A DNA stretch of 64,000 nt from Pedobacter sp. AK013 (GTDB taxonomy: Bacteria; Bacteroidota; Bacteroidia; Sphingobacteriales; Sphingobacteriaceae): positions 1 through 64,000 of the forward strand of contig NZ_JACHCQ010000020.1 of assembly GCF_014205835.1 (NCBI RefSeq), in the 5' to 3' direction. Shown in pieces: positions 43,801 through 53,733 of the stretch; position 1 is the first letter of the stretch; every line of letters starts with the position of its first letter. The notes under the pieces were generated by a model that saw only the letters and a program-made list of their open reading frames with translations, had not been told where the DNA came from and did no database searches. The translations under genes and the position numbers were made by a program.

Positions 43801-44938
43801 TATGGTATTTATCTTCGACCATGGTACTTACAATATTGCTGCTCAAACCTTGCTGTTTCTTCGAATTTTTAAAAACGGTAAACGGTGTTGCAGACGGGTA
43901 AACAACATTTACACCTTTGTAATAAGTACCCAAATAAACGGAGCCGTTAAGATCTTGAAAAATACTGTGGATCGAATTTTGGCTCAATCCGCCTGTTTGC
44001 TCCGGGTCGTAACGGTAATTACTAAATTTTCGAGTATTTGGATCGAGGATACTCAATCCTTCTTGTGTACCGATCCAAATGTTGCCTGCTTTGTCGCAGG
44101 TTAGCTTTCTAATGTCGTTATTCACAATCGAATTCTGATCTGTAGCACTTGTTTGGTATCGCTTAAATGTTTTATGTTCGTAATCGAATAGGTTTAAACC
44201 ATTATATGTGCCTAACCAAAGCCGCTTTTGTTTATCGATAACAATACTTTTTACGGCATTAGAACTGATGCTATTCTTGTTATTGGGATTATGCCTGAAT
44301 ATTTCAAAGTGATATTTACCCTTAATCTGGAAAATGCGTACTAAACCATCATAAGTACCTGCCCAAATGTTGCGTTTATCATCTTTAAAAACCGAAAAGA
44401 TAAGGTTTATACCTGTTTTACGTTGAGGCTTATCGAAAAGAAACTTCTTGAATACCTGTTTTTCTGCATCAATTACCAGGTTTAGACCGTTGTAAGTGCC
44501 TATCCAAATATGGTGTTGAGGATCTTCGTACACACATTCTACCGAATCGCAGCTAAAGGAATTTACAGAACTGCGTTTATTGATGCGATAAAAATGATCT
44601 GTTTTTCCATCGTAAATATTCAGCCCGTTTTCTGTTCCCACCCACAACCTTCCTTTTGCATCGCTTAGTAGGGCTGTAATTACATTGTTTGAAATGCTGT
44701 TTTGATTATCGGAGCTATTGTTGTAAATTTTAAAGCGGTAACCATCATAACGGTTTAATCCATGCCTGGTACCCATCCAAATAAACTGGTTTTTGTCTTG
44801 TGCGATGGCCATCACCGAATTTTGAGATAAACCATTTTCCATTCCGAGGTGGTTAAAAACAATATGCTTCTGGGCACACAAAGAGGTGCAGATAAAAAGC
44901 ATTGAGAAAAACCATAAAGCGTTTAAACGCAGATTCAT
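40871..44938 (-). CDS. Hybrid two-component system sensor/regulator (HTCS)
   Basis: A single 1355-residue chain combining all parts of a two-component system. After a signal peptide come about fourteen beta-propeller (Reg_prop) repeats such as IWMGTRHGLNRYDG and LWVGTENGLNIYDG (about 30-680), then a Y_Y_Y domain (about 700-780) and a membrane helix at about 790-815. The histidine kinase follows with His843 (VAHEIRTPL) and the N/G boxes NLLSNAFKF and DNGLGIP. The receiver domain has Asp1153 (IICDIMMP), and the AraC output domain ends FNDPKYFSREFKKQFGKSP. It senses a periplasmic oligosaccharide and activates the divergent glycan locus starting at 45410. Confidence 0.95.
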   Translation of the reverse strand: MNLRLNALWFFSMLFICTSLCAQKHIVFNHLGMENGLSQNSVMAIAQDKNQFIWMGTRHGLNRYDGYRFKIYNNSSDNQNSISNNVITALLSDAKGRLWVGTENGLNIYDGKTDHFYRINKRSSVNSFSCDSVECVYEDPQHHIWIGTYNGLNLVIDAEKQVFKKFLFDKPQRKTGINLIFSVFKDDKRNIWAGTYDGLVRIFQIKGKYHFEIFRHNPNNKNSISSNAVKSIVIDKQKRLWLGTYNGLNLFDYEHKTFKRYQTSATDQNSIVNNDIRKLTCDKAGNIWIGTQEGLSILDPNTRKFSNYRYDPEQTGGLSQNSIHSIFQDLNGSVYLGTYYKGVNVVYPSATPFTVFKNSKKQQGLSSNIVSTMVEDKYHNLWIGTEGGGLNYLNRRNNTFTYYKSEPNSSNGLNSNLIKTLCLDKTGQLLVGTHRGGLYLLNPSDHNFKKIINVKDVKNSPGASEVIAITEDSDGTVWVGSRDGLSTLKKTNGQYPSSTVKSPLEQNLRDKYIQVIFEDKAKNLWIGTMGGLYAYHPATKRITAYTGSLNSDHINCIIQIRNGNICVGTSFGGLSIFDNKNRKFKNYNEKDGLPNSNVLGIIEDDENNLWISTDKGLSKLVTKTGKFINYTKSDGLAGNVFNIRSFLKDSNGELFFGGYDGLTAFYPSQIDINKNVAPITFTGLKLFDQPVAVNAPDGLLREDIKSTKQITFKHGNNNFSLDFALLNYIKPEKNSYRYILKGHSKDWVKTDVPSVTYTDLPAGNYTFVVTGNNNDGNPGGQAATLKITVLPPFWATWWAYLIYLAFFSGLLFLIVRYLFVRALLKRTEDIQKMKLNFFTYVAHEIRTPLTLILGPLENLSKQYQTDTELNRQIIPIKNNANRLMRLITELMDFRKAETGHLTLHVTEDNIVDFINEIFISFSHLAQTNGIQYEFIHEQENISLFFDKRQLEKVLFNLLSNAFKFCGKGGKISVSVLEMDNEVAISISDNGLGIPAESLKNLFSDYFQVDEQHSNQIGSGIGLALSKAIVEEHKGHITVESTPAENDERGFTNFAVRLKKGKSHFKTALFDGIKDHPSHLDIYTQQADQETAILKPEKETDNSTETILIVEDNSEIRLLIASLVGKHYQVAESENGLIGWETAVETLPDLIICDIMMPIMDGIALCRQLKEDERTSHIPVIILTARSSHIHQVSGLETGADAYITKPFSPELLLLNVRNLLMSRQVMRQKFLKHIHLQPKELTINAVDEAFMLKLLKYIDEHIADEDFGVSELASMVGMSRPILYKKIRKLTNLSVNDFVKSIRLKKAMELFKQNRFTIYEVAYQVGFNDPKYFSREFKKQFGKSPRFFMNGEDED

Positions 44939-45409
44939 ATAATTAAGCTAGTTTTTTGGCCATCTTATGGACAATAGAAGAATATCCTTTGATGTATTTT
45001 CATTTAAAGATAGCGCGAACTTATCAAAATACTAAAGGATTACAGTTTTTCTACCCTTTCATTTACAATTTTCGACCTTTTTCATTTTACACCCAACTAA
45101 TTTTGATAAAGCTAATGCAAGGTGATAAAAGAGCAATCACCCGGAAAAGTTAACCATTTCTGCCATTGGCTTAACCAAATTTAACTAACAAACAACACTG
45201 TGGGTAAATCTGATATAAACCCATCTGAGTGCCAACAGTAAATATTAACCAAACCAACCATGAAACAAAAATTACTTTCACCAAAAGCAGCACTTTCAAA
45301 AATCAGGATTTTTACAGTAGTACATCGGCATATTCTTTCTGTGCAAAATAACCAACAAAAGAGATAACCAGCTAAAGCAACGTCTCTAAACAATCAACAC
45401 CTAAAATTT
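44939..45409. other. Divergent control region of the glycan locus
   Basis: This 471-base gap separates the HTCS gene from the first structural gene of the locus. It probably contains promoters in both directions and the HTCS binding sites, but no consensus promoter or clear direct repeat was found. The right half carries a 35-codon ORF (45260-45367). Its left half is AT-rich with no recognisable site. Confidence 0.5.
45260..45367 (+). CDS. Possible 35-residue upstream ORF
   Basis: An ATG at 45260 opens a frame encoding MKQKLLSPKAALSKIRIFTV followed by 15 further residues and a stop at 45365. The sequence is basic, without a known domain, and lies in the long leader of the glycan locus. It may be a chance ORF or a leader peptide. 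Confidence 0.25.
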   Translation: MKQKLLSPKAALSKIRIFTVVHRHILSVQNNQQKR

Positions 45410-45880
45410 ATGAATTTATTTACACTTAAGAGGCATTGCCTAATGCCTGCACTTGCGTTGCTGTTTTTTACTTCCTGTAAGAAAGAAACTTACACTTCAG
45501 ATATCTATATTAAAAAGCAATGGAAGGTAGACCTGAGTGCTACCAAAATTATTCCTGCGATTGCGAACCGTACGGATCACGCAGTGGCCGTGCTTTATCT
45601 GATGGACAATAATGAACTTCATTATGATGTGTATTTTGATCAGCCCTTGCAGAATGGCGATACGCCGAGTTCTGTCAAAATTAATCTTGGTGCATCTACA
45701 GCAAATGGTTCCCTGTTAATCGATCTTAAAAACCCGGCATTTAACGGCAACAGAGAATCGAAGGGAAGCCTAACGGTGGATGCACAAACAGCCGTTGCAT
45801 TGAGCACCCAAAGTGCTTATCTGGTTGTTGCTTCACAACAGCAGAATGCAGGTCTAGTACGGGGGCAGGTTAATAACTAG
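45410..45880 (+). CDS. CHRD-like lipoprotein
   Basis: A 156-residue lipoprotein with lipobox FFTSC (Cys at about 23). The sequence follows the CHRD pattern: QWKVDLSATKIIPAIANRTDHAVAVLYLMDNNELHYDVYF at the start of the domain and AYLVVASQQQNAGLVRGQVN at the end, where CHRD domains typically read VRGQ. CHRD domains were first noted in chordin; the bacterial forms have unknown binding partners. It is the first gene of the glycan locus and is followed after 15 bases by susC, so it may be an accessory surface protein. Confidence 0.6.
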   Translation: MNLFTLKRHCLMPALALLFFTSCKKETYTSDIYIKKQWKVDLSATKIIPAIANRTDHAVAVLYLMDNNELHYDVYFDQPLQNGDTPSSVKINLGASTANGSLLIDLKNPAFNGNRESKGSLTVDAQTAVALSTQSAYLVVASQQQNAGLVRGQVNN

Positions 45881-45895
45881 ATGGCTTCTTAAATA

Positions 45896-48793
45896 ATGTT
45901 TCTTACCAATAAACTACAAAACATGACCAAAAGTATTATTTTATTTAAGTGGAAAAGGGCCTTATGGAAACACTGTTTATACATAGTGGCTTTTGCTCCG
46001 GTTTTTACTTTTGCCCAGCAGCCTGTTGTGAAAATTACAGATAGTTTATCTGTTGATAAGATGGATGCTAAATTGCCTTATATCCAAAGAGGTGTTGATG
46101 TTTGGAATGGCGTAATTCCACGCAAGCTGAACGTTGCTGGCACATCAACCATTTATGCTGAAGATGTAAATACAACTCCGGTATCAGATATTTCAAATGT
46201 TCTGGCAGGCCGATTGACAGGGCTGTATACCATTCAATCTTCGGGAAGAACAGGATTTGATAGCTCTATTTTTGGTTTACGTGGGCAAACACCTTTAATT
46301 GTAATTGATGGAGTGATCCGTAATTTTACTGGCTTCAATCCTAACGATATCAAAAGTATTACCGTGATGAAAGATGCGGTCTCTACTTCCATGTTCGGCA
46401 TGCGGTCTTCAAACGGGATTATTTATATCACTACTAAAGACCGCTCTGAAAGCCGTCCTTTTGAATTAAATTTTACTGCGCAGTACGGAGCCTTGCAGCA
46501 CCTTAAAACACCTAATTTTATTAGCGGGGCAAATTATGCCAAACTGTATAATGAGGCACAGTTAAATACCAACCCAGGTTCTGTGCCTTTGTATAGCGAT
46601 GCTACAATTGCAGCCTATCAAAACGGTAATAACAATCCTTTTTTACAACCGAATACCAATTGGTACAACTTGGTATATAAGAAGAACAGTGCGCAACAGC
46701 GTTATAATATTGATGTGGCCGGAAATGGAAAATCGTACCGGTATTTTGCCAGTATAGAACATTTTAAATCAGATGGTAATTTTGTTACCGATGATAACAA
46801 CGCCTACAATACCAATAATTTTTATAAACGTTATAACATCCGCACCAACGCACAGATGGATTTTACGGATGATATCCAATTAACGTTAAATATTTTTGGA
46901 TCAATAGAAAACCTGAATGAACCTGGTGTGGGAGCTAGCACAATCATGAGCAGGATTTACAGCACTTCTCCATTTGCTTATCCTGCATACAATGCCAATG
47001 GTTCTTACAGCGGTAATCCTCAAAATACCACCACAATCAATAATGTTACTTACGGAACAAATATTTTGGCAAGTACAGTAAGCAGTGGTTATTTGGCTGC
47101 CAACCAGCGTACTTTAAATGCAGACGCCTCTCTATTATATAAATTAGATGATATTACCAAAGGTTTATGGGCAAAGGGAACATTATCGATCAATAATTAT
47201 TACCAACAAAATATTGACCGTTCAAAAACATTTGCTACCTATAATCCTACGGTAGTAAACGGAGCTACCACTTACACCAAAGTGGGAAGCGATGGGGTTT
47301 TGGAGGCAGGTAAGGCGGGTAGTTCTATATCCGGACAGTTTAAACAAACCTATACTAATTTACTTATTGGTTATGACCGTGATTTTAACAGGCATCATCT
47401 TAATCTCTTAGGTACCTATAACAACGATAACACCTTAAATTCTTACACCCAGCTCAATCAGATTTACCAAACTGCTGGTTTAACAGCCAGATATAATTAT
47501 AAAGAAACTTATCTGGCAGAATTAGCAGCCAACTACAGCAGCTTTAACCGTTACGAACCTGGTAAACGTTGGGGCTTTTTGCCATCATTAGGTTTGGGGT
47601 GGATTTTAAACAAAGAGAATTGGTTTAAATCTGAGGTAGTAAGTTTCTTAAAATTAAGGGCTTCAGTTGGTCAAACGGCTTATGCAAACCCATCCAATTA
47701 TTATGGTTATGTACAGCGATATACGTTAAACAGCACGGGGTATAACTTTGGTACTGGTTTAACTGGAGTTTCAGGTTCATTTGAAAATCCATTGGCAAGC
47801 ACCAATTTAACCTGGGAAAAAGCTTGGAAATACGATGCAGGTATAGAGGCGGGATTTTTCGATAACCGTTTAAACGCAGCATTGACCTATTATAATAACC
47901 GTTATTATGATTTACTGCAACAGAAGAACAATGGCGATGCCAGTGGTATTTTAGGGCAAACCTATCCACAGCAGAATTTGGGTAAAAATACATTTAATGG
48001 TTTTGAGGCAATGCTATCCCTAAGTTCGAAGGTCAATGCCGCATTTGGTTACCATGTAGGGGCTAATGTTTCTGTAGAGCAAAGCAAAGTTATTGATAAA
48101 GATGAACCTAATTACCCTTATCCATGGCTATACCTGGCCGGAGCGCCTGTTACACAACAGCGCGGATATGAAGCCATCGGTTTCTATCAGATTGGGGAAG
48201 ATGTGACTAAAATTCCAGGCATACTGGGCTACAACCCACAACCTGGCGACATCAAATACAAAGATTTAAATGGCGATGGAATTATTAATTTTCTTGATCA
48301 GAAACAGATTAGCAGTACCAAACCACGCATTTTTTTCGGTTTAAACTTTGCGTTTAACTACAAAAATTTTGACTTGAGTGGCTTGGTACAAGGAATTGTG
48401 AACAGACAATTGCTGTTAAGCCCTAGTTCGATGTCGGCTTTTTCTAATGGATATGGTTACGTTTTAGATTATAGCACTGATAACAGATGGACGCCACAAA
48501 ATAACATAAATGCTACTTTGCCACGCTTAACATTAGGTTCCAATACCAATAACCAGCAAACGTCTACATTCTGGTTAAGAGATGCCAATTACCTGAGATT
48601 GAAAAACCTTGAGCTCGGTTATAGTTTTCCATCGAAATTATTGAGCAAAGCCAGAATTAACCGCCTAAGGTTGTTCGTAAACGCTTATAATTTATTTACG
48701 GTTTCCGAACTGGATTATGTTGATCCGGAATCAGGACTCTCTGGTTTTTCTAACGAACGCATTATCAATGGTGGAATCTCATTGAAGTTATAA
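45896..48793 (+). CDS. SusC-type TonB-dependent transporter, first of the glycan locus
   Basis: A 965-residue barrel transporter, shorter than usual. It has a signal region (WKHCLYIVAFAPVFTFAQ) and no carboxypeptidase-like domain: the mature protein passes after about 60 residues into the plug (VSDISNVLAGRLTGLYTIQSSG, then STSMFGMRSSNGIIYITTKD). The barrel ends with GISLKL. A second Met at 45923 is a plausible start. It forms a pair with the SusD encoded 17 bases downstream. This pair and the one after it are co-directional and presumably share the locus promoter, so this organism may import two related glycans or two product sizes. Confidence 0.9.
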   Translation: MFLTNKLQNMTKSIILFKWKRALWKHCLYIVAFAPVFTFAQQPVVKITDSLSVDKMDAKLPYIQRGVDVWNGVIPRKLNVAGTSTIYAEDVNTTPVSDISNVLAGRLTGLYTIQSSGRTGFDSSIFGLRGQTPLIVIDGVIRNFTGFNPNDIKSITVMKDAVSTSMFGMRSSNGIIYITTKDRSESRPFELNFTAQYGALQHLKTPNFISGANYAKLYNEAQLNTNPGSVPLYSDATIAAYQNGNNNPFLQPNTNWYNLVYKKNSAQQRYNIDVAGNGKSYRYFASIEHFKSDGNFVTDDNNAYNTNNFYKRYNIRTNAQMDFTDDIQLTLNIFGSIENLNEPGVGASTIMSRIYSTSPFAYPAYNANGSYSGNPQNTTTINNVTYGTNILASTVSSGYLAANQRTLNADASLLYKLDDITKGLWAKGTLSINNYYQQNIDRSKTFATYNPTVVNGATTYTKVGSDGVLEAGKAGSSISGQFKQTYTNLLIGYDRDFNRHHLNLLGTYNNDNTLNSYTQLNQIYQTAGLTARYNYKETYLAELAANYSSFNRYEPGKRWGFLPSLGLGWILNKENWFKSEVVSFLKLRASVGQTAYANPSNYYGYVQRYTLNSTGYNFGTGLTGVSGSFENPLASTNLTWEKAWKYDAGIEAGFFDNRLNAALTYYNNRYYDLLQQKNNGDASGILGQTYPQQNLGKNTFNGFEAMLSLSSKVNAAFGYHVGANVSVEQSKVIDKDEPNYPYPWLYLAGAPVTQQRGYEAIGFYQIGEDVTKIPGILGYNPQPGDIKYKDLNGDGIINFLDQKQISSTKPRIFFGLNFAFNYKNFDLSGLVQGIVNRQLLLSPSSMSAFSNGYGYVLDYSTDNRWTPQNNINATLPRLTLGSNTNNQQTSTFWLRDANYLRLKNLELGYSFPSKLLSKARINRLRLFVNAYNLFTVSELDYVDPESGLSGFSNERIINGGISLKL

Positions 48794-48810
48794 CCATAAA
48801 TCGATAGACG

Positions 48811-50565
48811 ATGAAAAAATATTCTTATACCCTTATTATATTTTCGGCTTTACTGTTTATTTGTACAGCTGGCTGTAAAAAAATTACAGAGGACGGCCCT
48901 TTGGAATTTACAGATGAAAATAATGTGTTTGATAGTAAAGACTCCGTTGGTTTATTTACCGAACAGTTTTTAAACAACATTTATTCCAGTTTGCCAAAAG
49001 GTTTTAACCGGATAAACAATAATATTTTAGATGCGGGAACTGACGATGCGCTTCCAAACTCTACTTTAGATAATGTTCAATATTATTCTACCGGTGGCAT
49101 AAACGCTTCTGTTTTACCCGATAATACTTGGGATGCCAACTATGCCGGTATCAGGAAAGTAAATATCTTTTTAAGCAAAATAGACCGAGTAACCTTAAAA
49201 GCTTCGTTAAAAGGCTATAAGGAGCGTTGGAAAGCTGAAGCAAGAGCGCTCAGAGCTATGTTTTATTTCGAACTGGTAAAAAGGTGGGGTGGAGTTCCAC
49301 TCATTGGAGATCAGGTCTTCGATCCACAGCAGGAAATTAAAATTGCCAGAAACAGCTATGATGAATGCGTTAGCTACATTACAAGCGAAATGGATCAGGC
49401 GATGCCTAATCTGCTATCGCCGAATGCAACCGGAACCTTTGCCTCAAATTTTTATGGCCGTTTTAGTCGCGGTGCCGCAATGGCTGTTAAATCGAGGCTA
49501 CTGCTTTATGCGGCAAGCCCGTTAAATAATCCGGGTAATACCGCCAGCAAATGGCAATTAGCAGCAAAAGCCGCTAAAGACATCATGGATAGTGTAAGCC
49601 AAAACAAGTTTGCCTATAAACTTAATGATGTGGCAACAACCACTCATTATACCACCACCAATATGGCAGGTATTACCTCCGCTGCTAAAATTAGTGCTTA
49701 TGTAACTTCAGTAAATAAATTCTTAAGTGTTTTCTCAACGGCAAGCAACAATGAAATCATTCTGCCTTATATGGCAGCAACCAGTACTGGCGTAGAATCA
49801 TCTAACGATCCAATCGGTTATCCTCGAGCAGGATCAGGTAAAACCAATCCTACTCAGGAGCTCGTAAACGATTATGAAATGAGCAGTGGCAAAAGCATTA
49901 CCGAAGCCGGAACCGATTATGTAAGTGCAACCCCTTACTACGATCGCGATCCACGTTTGCCGGCAACAGTAATGTTTGATGGTTTGTTCTGGCTTACCCG
50001 TAAAGTGCAGATGTATGATGGTGGTTTAGACAGGCCGCTTGGTTTTGGAAAAACCAATAGTGGCGAAACCCGTACAGGTTACTACATGCGTAAGTTTTTA
50101 ACCAGTAATGCCAGCGGAACATCATATACGGCAGCAAATCATGTATTTCCAATTTTTAGGTATGCAGAAATTCTGCTGAATTATGCCGAGGCTCAAAACG
50201 AAGCCATTGGACCTGATTTATCGGTTTATAACGCTATTAACGCAATCAGAAATCGTGTAGGAATGCCTAACCTGCCTGCCGGGCTAAACCAAGCTGAGAT
50301 GCGTACCCGGATCAGGCATGAGCGCCGTGTAGAAATGGCTTTCGAAGAGCAGCGTTTTTGGGATATACGCCGCTGGAAAATTGCAGAAAATGTTTTGAAC
50401 GGAACCTTACATGGTGTACAAGGTACTTTTAATGGAACAATAACTACATACAAAACGGTAGATGTTGCACCAGCTAAATTCGATGCTTCAAAAATGTATG
50501 TATTTCCAATTCCATACAAAGAGATGATTTCGAACTCACTTATGTCTCAAAATCCAAACTGGTAA
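48811..50565 (+). CDS. RagB/SusD lipoprotein, first of the glycan locus
   Basis: A 584-residue surface lipoprotein with lipobox CTAGC (Cys at about 22) and CKKITEDGPLEF after it. The SusD N-terminal region shows ERWKAEARALRAMFYFELVKRWGGVPLIGD, the standard helix with R-A-xx-FYFELVKRWGG. The C-terminal region shows PIFRYAEILLNYAEAQNEA and the usual RHERRVEMAFEEQRFWDIRRWK before the end. It acts with the SusC encoded just upstream in glycan capture. The gap to the next susC is 21 bases. Confidence 0.92.
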   Translation: MKKYSYTLIIFSALLFICTAGCKKITEDGPLEFTDENNVFDSKDSVGLFTEQFLNNIYSSLPKGFNRINNNILDAGTDDALPNSTLDNVQYYSTGGINASVLPDNTWDANYAGIRKVNIFLSKIDRVTLKASLKGYKERWKAEARALRAMFYFELVKRWGGVPLIGDQVFDPQQEIKIARNSYDECVSYITSEMDQAMPNLLSPNATGTFASNFYGRFSRGAAMAVKSRLLLYAASPLNNPGNTASKWQLAAKAAKDIMDSVSQNKFAYKLNDVATTTHYTTTNMAGITSAAKISAYVTSVNKFLSVFSTASNNEIILPYMAATSTGVESSNDPIGYPRAGSGKTNPTQELVNDYEMSSGKSITEAGTDYVSATPYYDRDPRLPATVMFDGLFWLTRKVQMYDGGLDRPLGFGKTNSGETRTGYYMRKFLTSNASGTSYTAANHVFPIFRYAEILLNYAEAQNEAIGPDLSVYNAINAIRNRVGMPNLPAGLNQAEMRTRIRHERRVEMAFEEQRFWDIRRWKIAENVLNGTLHGVQGTFNGTITTYKTVDVAPAKFDASKMYVFPIPYKEMISNSLMSQNPNW

Positions 50566-50586
50566 TTATTTAAGGAGAATCAGAAC

Positions 50587-53500
50587 ATGAAAAAAATTAT
50601 ATATCACTTTGTGCTTTTGCTACTGACCATAACTTTTTATCAGGCCAAGGCACAAATACAAAGTACCATTTCGGGCACAGTATCAGATAAATCTGGTGGT
50701 GTACCAGGAGTTTCGGTTTACGAAAAAGAATTTAGTAACAATGGTACAACAACTGACGATCAAGGCCGGTTTACCCTAAAGTTAAAAGGAACAACAAAAA
50801 TCATTATTGTAAAGAACGTAGGTTATATTACCAAGGAAATAGATGCCAGAGGTAAAACTACATTGAAAATTACGATTGAAGATGATGTAAAAGGACTGGA
50901 AGATGTGGTGGTATTGGGTTTTGGGCAAAAAACCAAGAAAATAACCAATACCGGAGCAATCAGCTCTATTTCAGGAGCAGAAATCAGACAAAGCCCTTCA
51001 GCCAGTTTGCAGAACTCATTAGCTGGCCGTTTGCCAGGATTTTTCTCTCAGCAAAGGAGCGGGCAGCCCGGCAAAGACGGTGCAGCATTCCAGATACGCG
51101 GAATTAGTACTTACGCCGGAAGTGGCGCCACTAGTCCGTTGATTATTGTTGACGATATCGAATTTACCTTAGATCAGGTTAACCAATTGGATCCAAATGA
51201 GGTTGAAAGCGTTACCATATTGAAAGATGCATCAACCACTGCTGTTTATGGCGTTCGCGGAGCAAACGGGGTATTGATTATAAAAACACGCCGTGGCGAA
51301 TCAGGCAAGCCTCAACTTACTTTCCGCAACGAAACGGGTTTACAGATGCCTACCCAAAGGCCAAAAGTAAACGATGGCTATACTACTTTAAGTTTATTAA
51401 GGGAGCGTGTTACCAGTCAGTATTTAGATCCGGCTGTTGCTTACCCACAATATTTTTCCGGTAATACTTTAGAACATTACCGTACAAACGACGATCCTTA
51501 TAATTATCCGAGTGTAAACTGGTGGGATGAGGTATTGAAAAAGGTAAGCTTGCAAAACCGCATCAACCTCGATATCAGTGGTGGTTCTAAAATTGCGAAA
51601 TACTTTGTTTCCTTAGGTTATCTATCTCAAGGAGGAATTTATAAAGACTTTTCTAAGGATCAGGGATATACCAGCAATTACTTCTACAATAGGTACAATT
51701 TTAGATCGAACGTAGATATCGATCCAACAAAGGATTTGCATATCAGATTGGATTTATCCGGGCGTTTTGGGATTACGAATGAACCTTATGATAAAGCATG
51801 GAACAATGGAGGTACAACTTTTCAATATTTATGGAATGGAGAACTTTCTTCATTCAGCTATCCGGTGTATTGGCCTAATGGTTTAATTGCTTCCAGTGCC
51901 AACCCTAGTGCTGTAAAGCCGAATCCTGTAGCCAATTTAATGTATGCCGGATATACCAGAACCTATGGTAATAATTTAAATTTTGTAGCACAGGCCAATC
52001 AGAAATTAGACTTTATTACACCTGGTCTGGCTGCAAATGCTTTAGTATCGTTTGCAAGCGACTATGGTTTTACCCGCACTTTACGTAGGAGCGGAAGTGG
52101 TACCAATCTTGAAATTTTAGCCTACGTATACAATGCCAATACCAAAACCTACGATCCATGGAAAACGGATATGTACCGAATGGGTACATTGGTTAGGGAA
52201 GGAGGAAGTTTAGCAACCAATAGGCTATTAAACCTTCAAGCCAATTTAAATTACAGCAGGAGTTTTGGAAACCACAATATCTCGGCATTGGCTTTATTAA
52301 ACCAAACAACCAATTCGACTGATATCAGTGCATCATTGGCAGCTGAACCTTATAATATCCGTGGTATTACTGGAAAAGTAGGTTACAATTACAAACAGAA
52401 ATACCTTTTCGATTTTAGCGCCGGTTACAATGGCTCTGATAAGTTCGAATCGAGCAAAAGGTACCAGTTGTTCCCAGCCGCGAGTATTGGATGGAATATT
52501 AGTGAGGAGCCATTTTTCAAAAATAACATCAAGTTTGTAGACGCATTTAAAATCAGGGGATCTTATGGTTTAACAGGTAACGATGCCATTGGTTCGTCTG
52601 TATATTCATATGCCAAAACCTATTCTACAGGCTCTGGTAGAAGTTATGTATTTGGAGAAACACCTACCACTTCAGTAGGTTTGATTGAACCTACTCTATC
52701 TAACTACGACATTACCTGGGAAGTACAGCAAGATGCTGATGTGGGGGTAGATTTAAAAATGTTTAAAGGTAAACTGAGTTTAACAGCCGATTACTTTTAC
52801 AAAAAACGCAAGAATATCCTTTCAGATCCTGGAACATTACCAGGAAGTTTTGGAGCAAGTGTACCCAAGTACAATTTAGGTATTGTGAAAAATACCGGAT
52901 ATGAACTTGATGTAACTTACCGCGATAGGATTAATAACAACCTAACATTTTTCGCAAATTCGAACATTACCTATGCTAATAACGAAATTGTTTTTAGAGA
53001 TGAACCGGCCACACTTTATCCCTGGTTAAGTACAACTGGTAAACCAGTAGGTGCCCAGTTCGGCTATACTTCTGATGGTTTTTATCAAACCTTGGCTGAA
53101 CTGTACAATGCGCCTAAATTAGTCACTAATATTCCATTGTCGAACACACAGCTTGGATCTTTGAAATTTAAAGATTTAAATAACGATGGTATAATTGATC
53201 AAAATGATGCGGGGTATTTAGGAACCAATCAGCCCAAATATACAGTTGGTTTAAGCTTTGGCTTTACCTACAAAAATTTTGATGTAAGTACGCTGTTTCA
53301 AGGCGCTTTCGATTACATCATCAGATACGACAGGGGGATTTTAGCTTATCAAAGACCAGACAGGCAATCTATTCCTTTCAATTTAGGTAGATGGACGCCA
53401 GTAACAGCTGCCGATGCAACTTTTCCTGAAATAAGTGGAAGTGCGAACAACGCTTTGGTTTCATCTTATTGGTATTCGAAAGGCGATTATGTCCGTTGGA

Positions 53501-53709
53501 AGAACTTTGAAATCGGTTATCGTTTCTCTTCTCATATCGTTAAAAAGCTGCACCTGAATAATTTAAGACTTTATGCAAATGGCTATAATATGGGCTTGGT
53601 TTATACCGCATTGCCTGTGTTTATCGATCCCGAATCGGCAGTAAGCGCATCGGCAGGAGAATATCCCCAACAGCGCATCGTAAATTTTGGCATTCAGGTA
53701 GGATTATAG
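50587..53709 (+). CDS. SusC-type TonB-dependent transporter, second of the glycan locus
   Basis: A 1040-residue barrel with signal peptide (IIYHFVLLLLTITFYQAKAQ) and carboxypeptidase-like domain (about 25-95, SGTVSDKSGGVPGVSVYEKEF). The TonB box region is GLEDVVVLGFGQ, and the plug contains STTAVYGVRGANGVLIIKTRRGE. The terminal sequence (IVNFGIQVGL) is that of an outer-membrane barrel. It differs from the first SusC in having the carboxypeptidase-like domain, so the two pairs are not a recent tandem duplication. The SusD partner follows after 24 bases. Confidence 0.92.
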   Translation: MKKIIYHFVLLLLTITFYQAKAQIQSTISGTVSDKSGGVPGVSVYEKEFSNNGTTTDDQGRFTLKLKGTTKIIIVKNVGYITKEIDARGKTTLKITIEDDVKGLEDVVVLGFGQKTKKITNTGAISSISGAEIRQSPSASLQNSLAGRLPGFFSQQRSGQPGKDGAAFQIRGISTYAGSGATSPLIIVDDIEFTLDQVNQLDPNEVESVTILKDASTTAVYGVRGANGVLIIKTRRGESGKPQLTFRNETGLQMPTQRPKVNDGYTTLSLLRERVTSQYLDPAVAYPQYFSGNTLEHYRTNDDPYNYPSVNWWDEVLKKVSLQNRINLDISGGSKIAKYFVSLGYLSQGGIYKDFSKDQGYTSNYFYNRYNFRSNVDIDPTKDLHIRLDLSGRFGITNEPYDKAWNNGGTTFQYLWNGELSSFSYPVYWPNGLIASSANPSAVKPNPVANLMYAGYTRTYGNNLNFVAQANQKLDFITPGLAANALVSFASDYGFTRTLRRSGSGTNLEILAYVYNANTKTYDPWKTDMYRMGTLVREGGSLATNRLLNLQANLNYSRSFGNHNISALALLNQTTNSTDISASLAAEPYNIRGITGKVGYNYKQKYLFDFSAGYNGSDKFESSKRYQLFPAASIGWNISEEPFFKNNIKFVDAFKIRGSYGLTGNDAIGSSVYSYAKTYSTGSGRSYVFGETPTTSVGLIEPTLSNYDITWEVQQDADVGVDLKMFKGKLSLTADYFYKKRKNILSDPGTLPGSFGASVPKYNLGIVKNTGYELDVTYRDRINNNLTFFANSNITYANNEIVFRDEPATLYPWLSTTGKPVGAQFGYTSDGFYQTLAELYNAPKLVTNIPLSNTQLGSLKFKDLNNDGIIDQNDAGYLGTNQPKYTVGLSFGFTYKNFDVSTLFQGAFDYIIRYDRGILAYQRPDRQSIPFNLGRWTPVTAADATFPEISGSANNALVSSYWYSKGDYVRWKNFEIGYRFSSHIVKKLHLNNLRLYANGYNMGLVYTALPVFIDPESAVSASAGEYPQQRIVNFGIQVGL

Positions 53710-53733
53710 TTATACCCTTTAATAGATCATAAC

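Noticed and set aside
50226..50519. 97-codon frame antisense to a susD gene, and similar antisense frames elsewhere
   Set aside because: These lie opposite strongly supported genes and show no domain; they are shadows of the coding strand.
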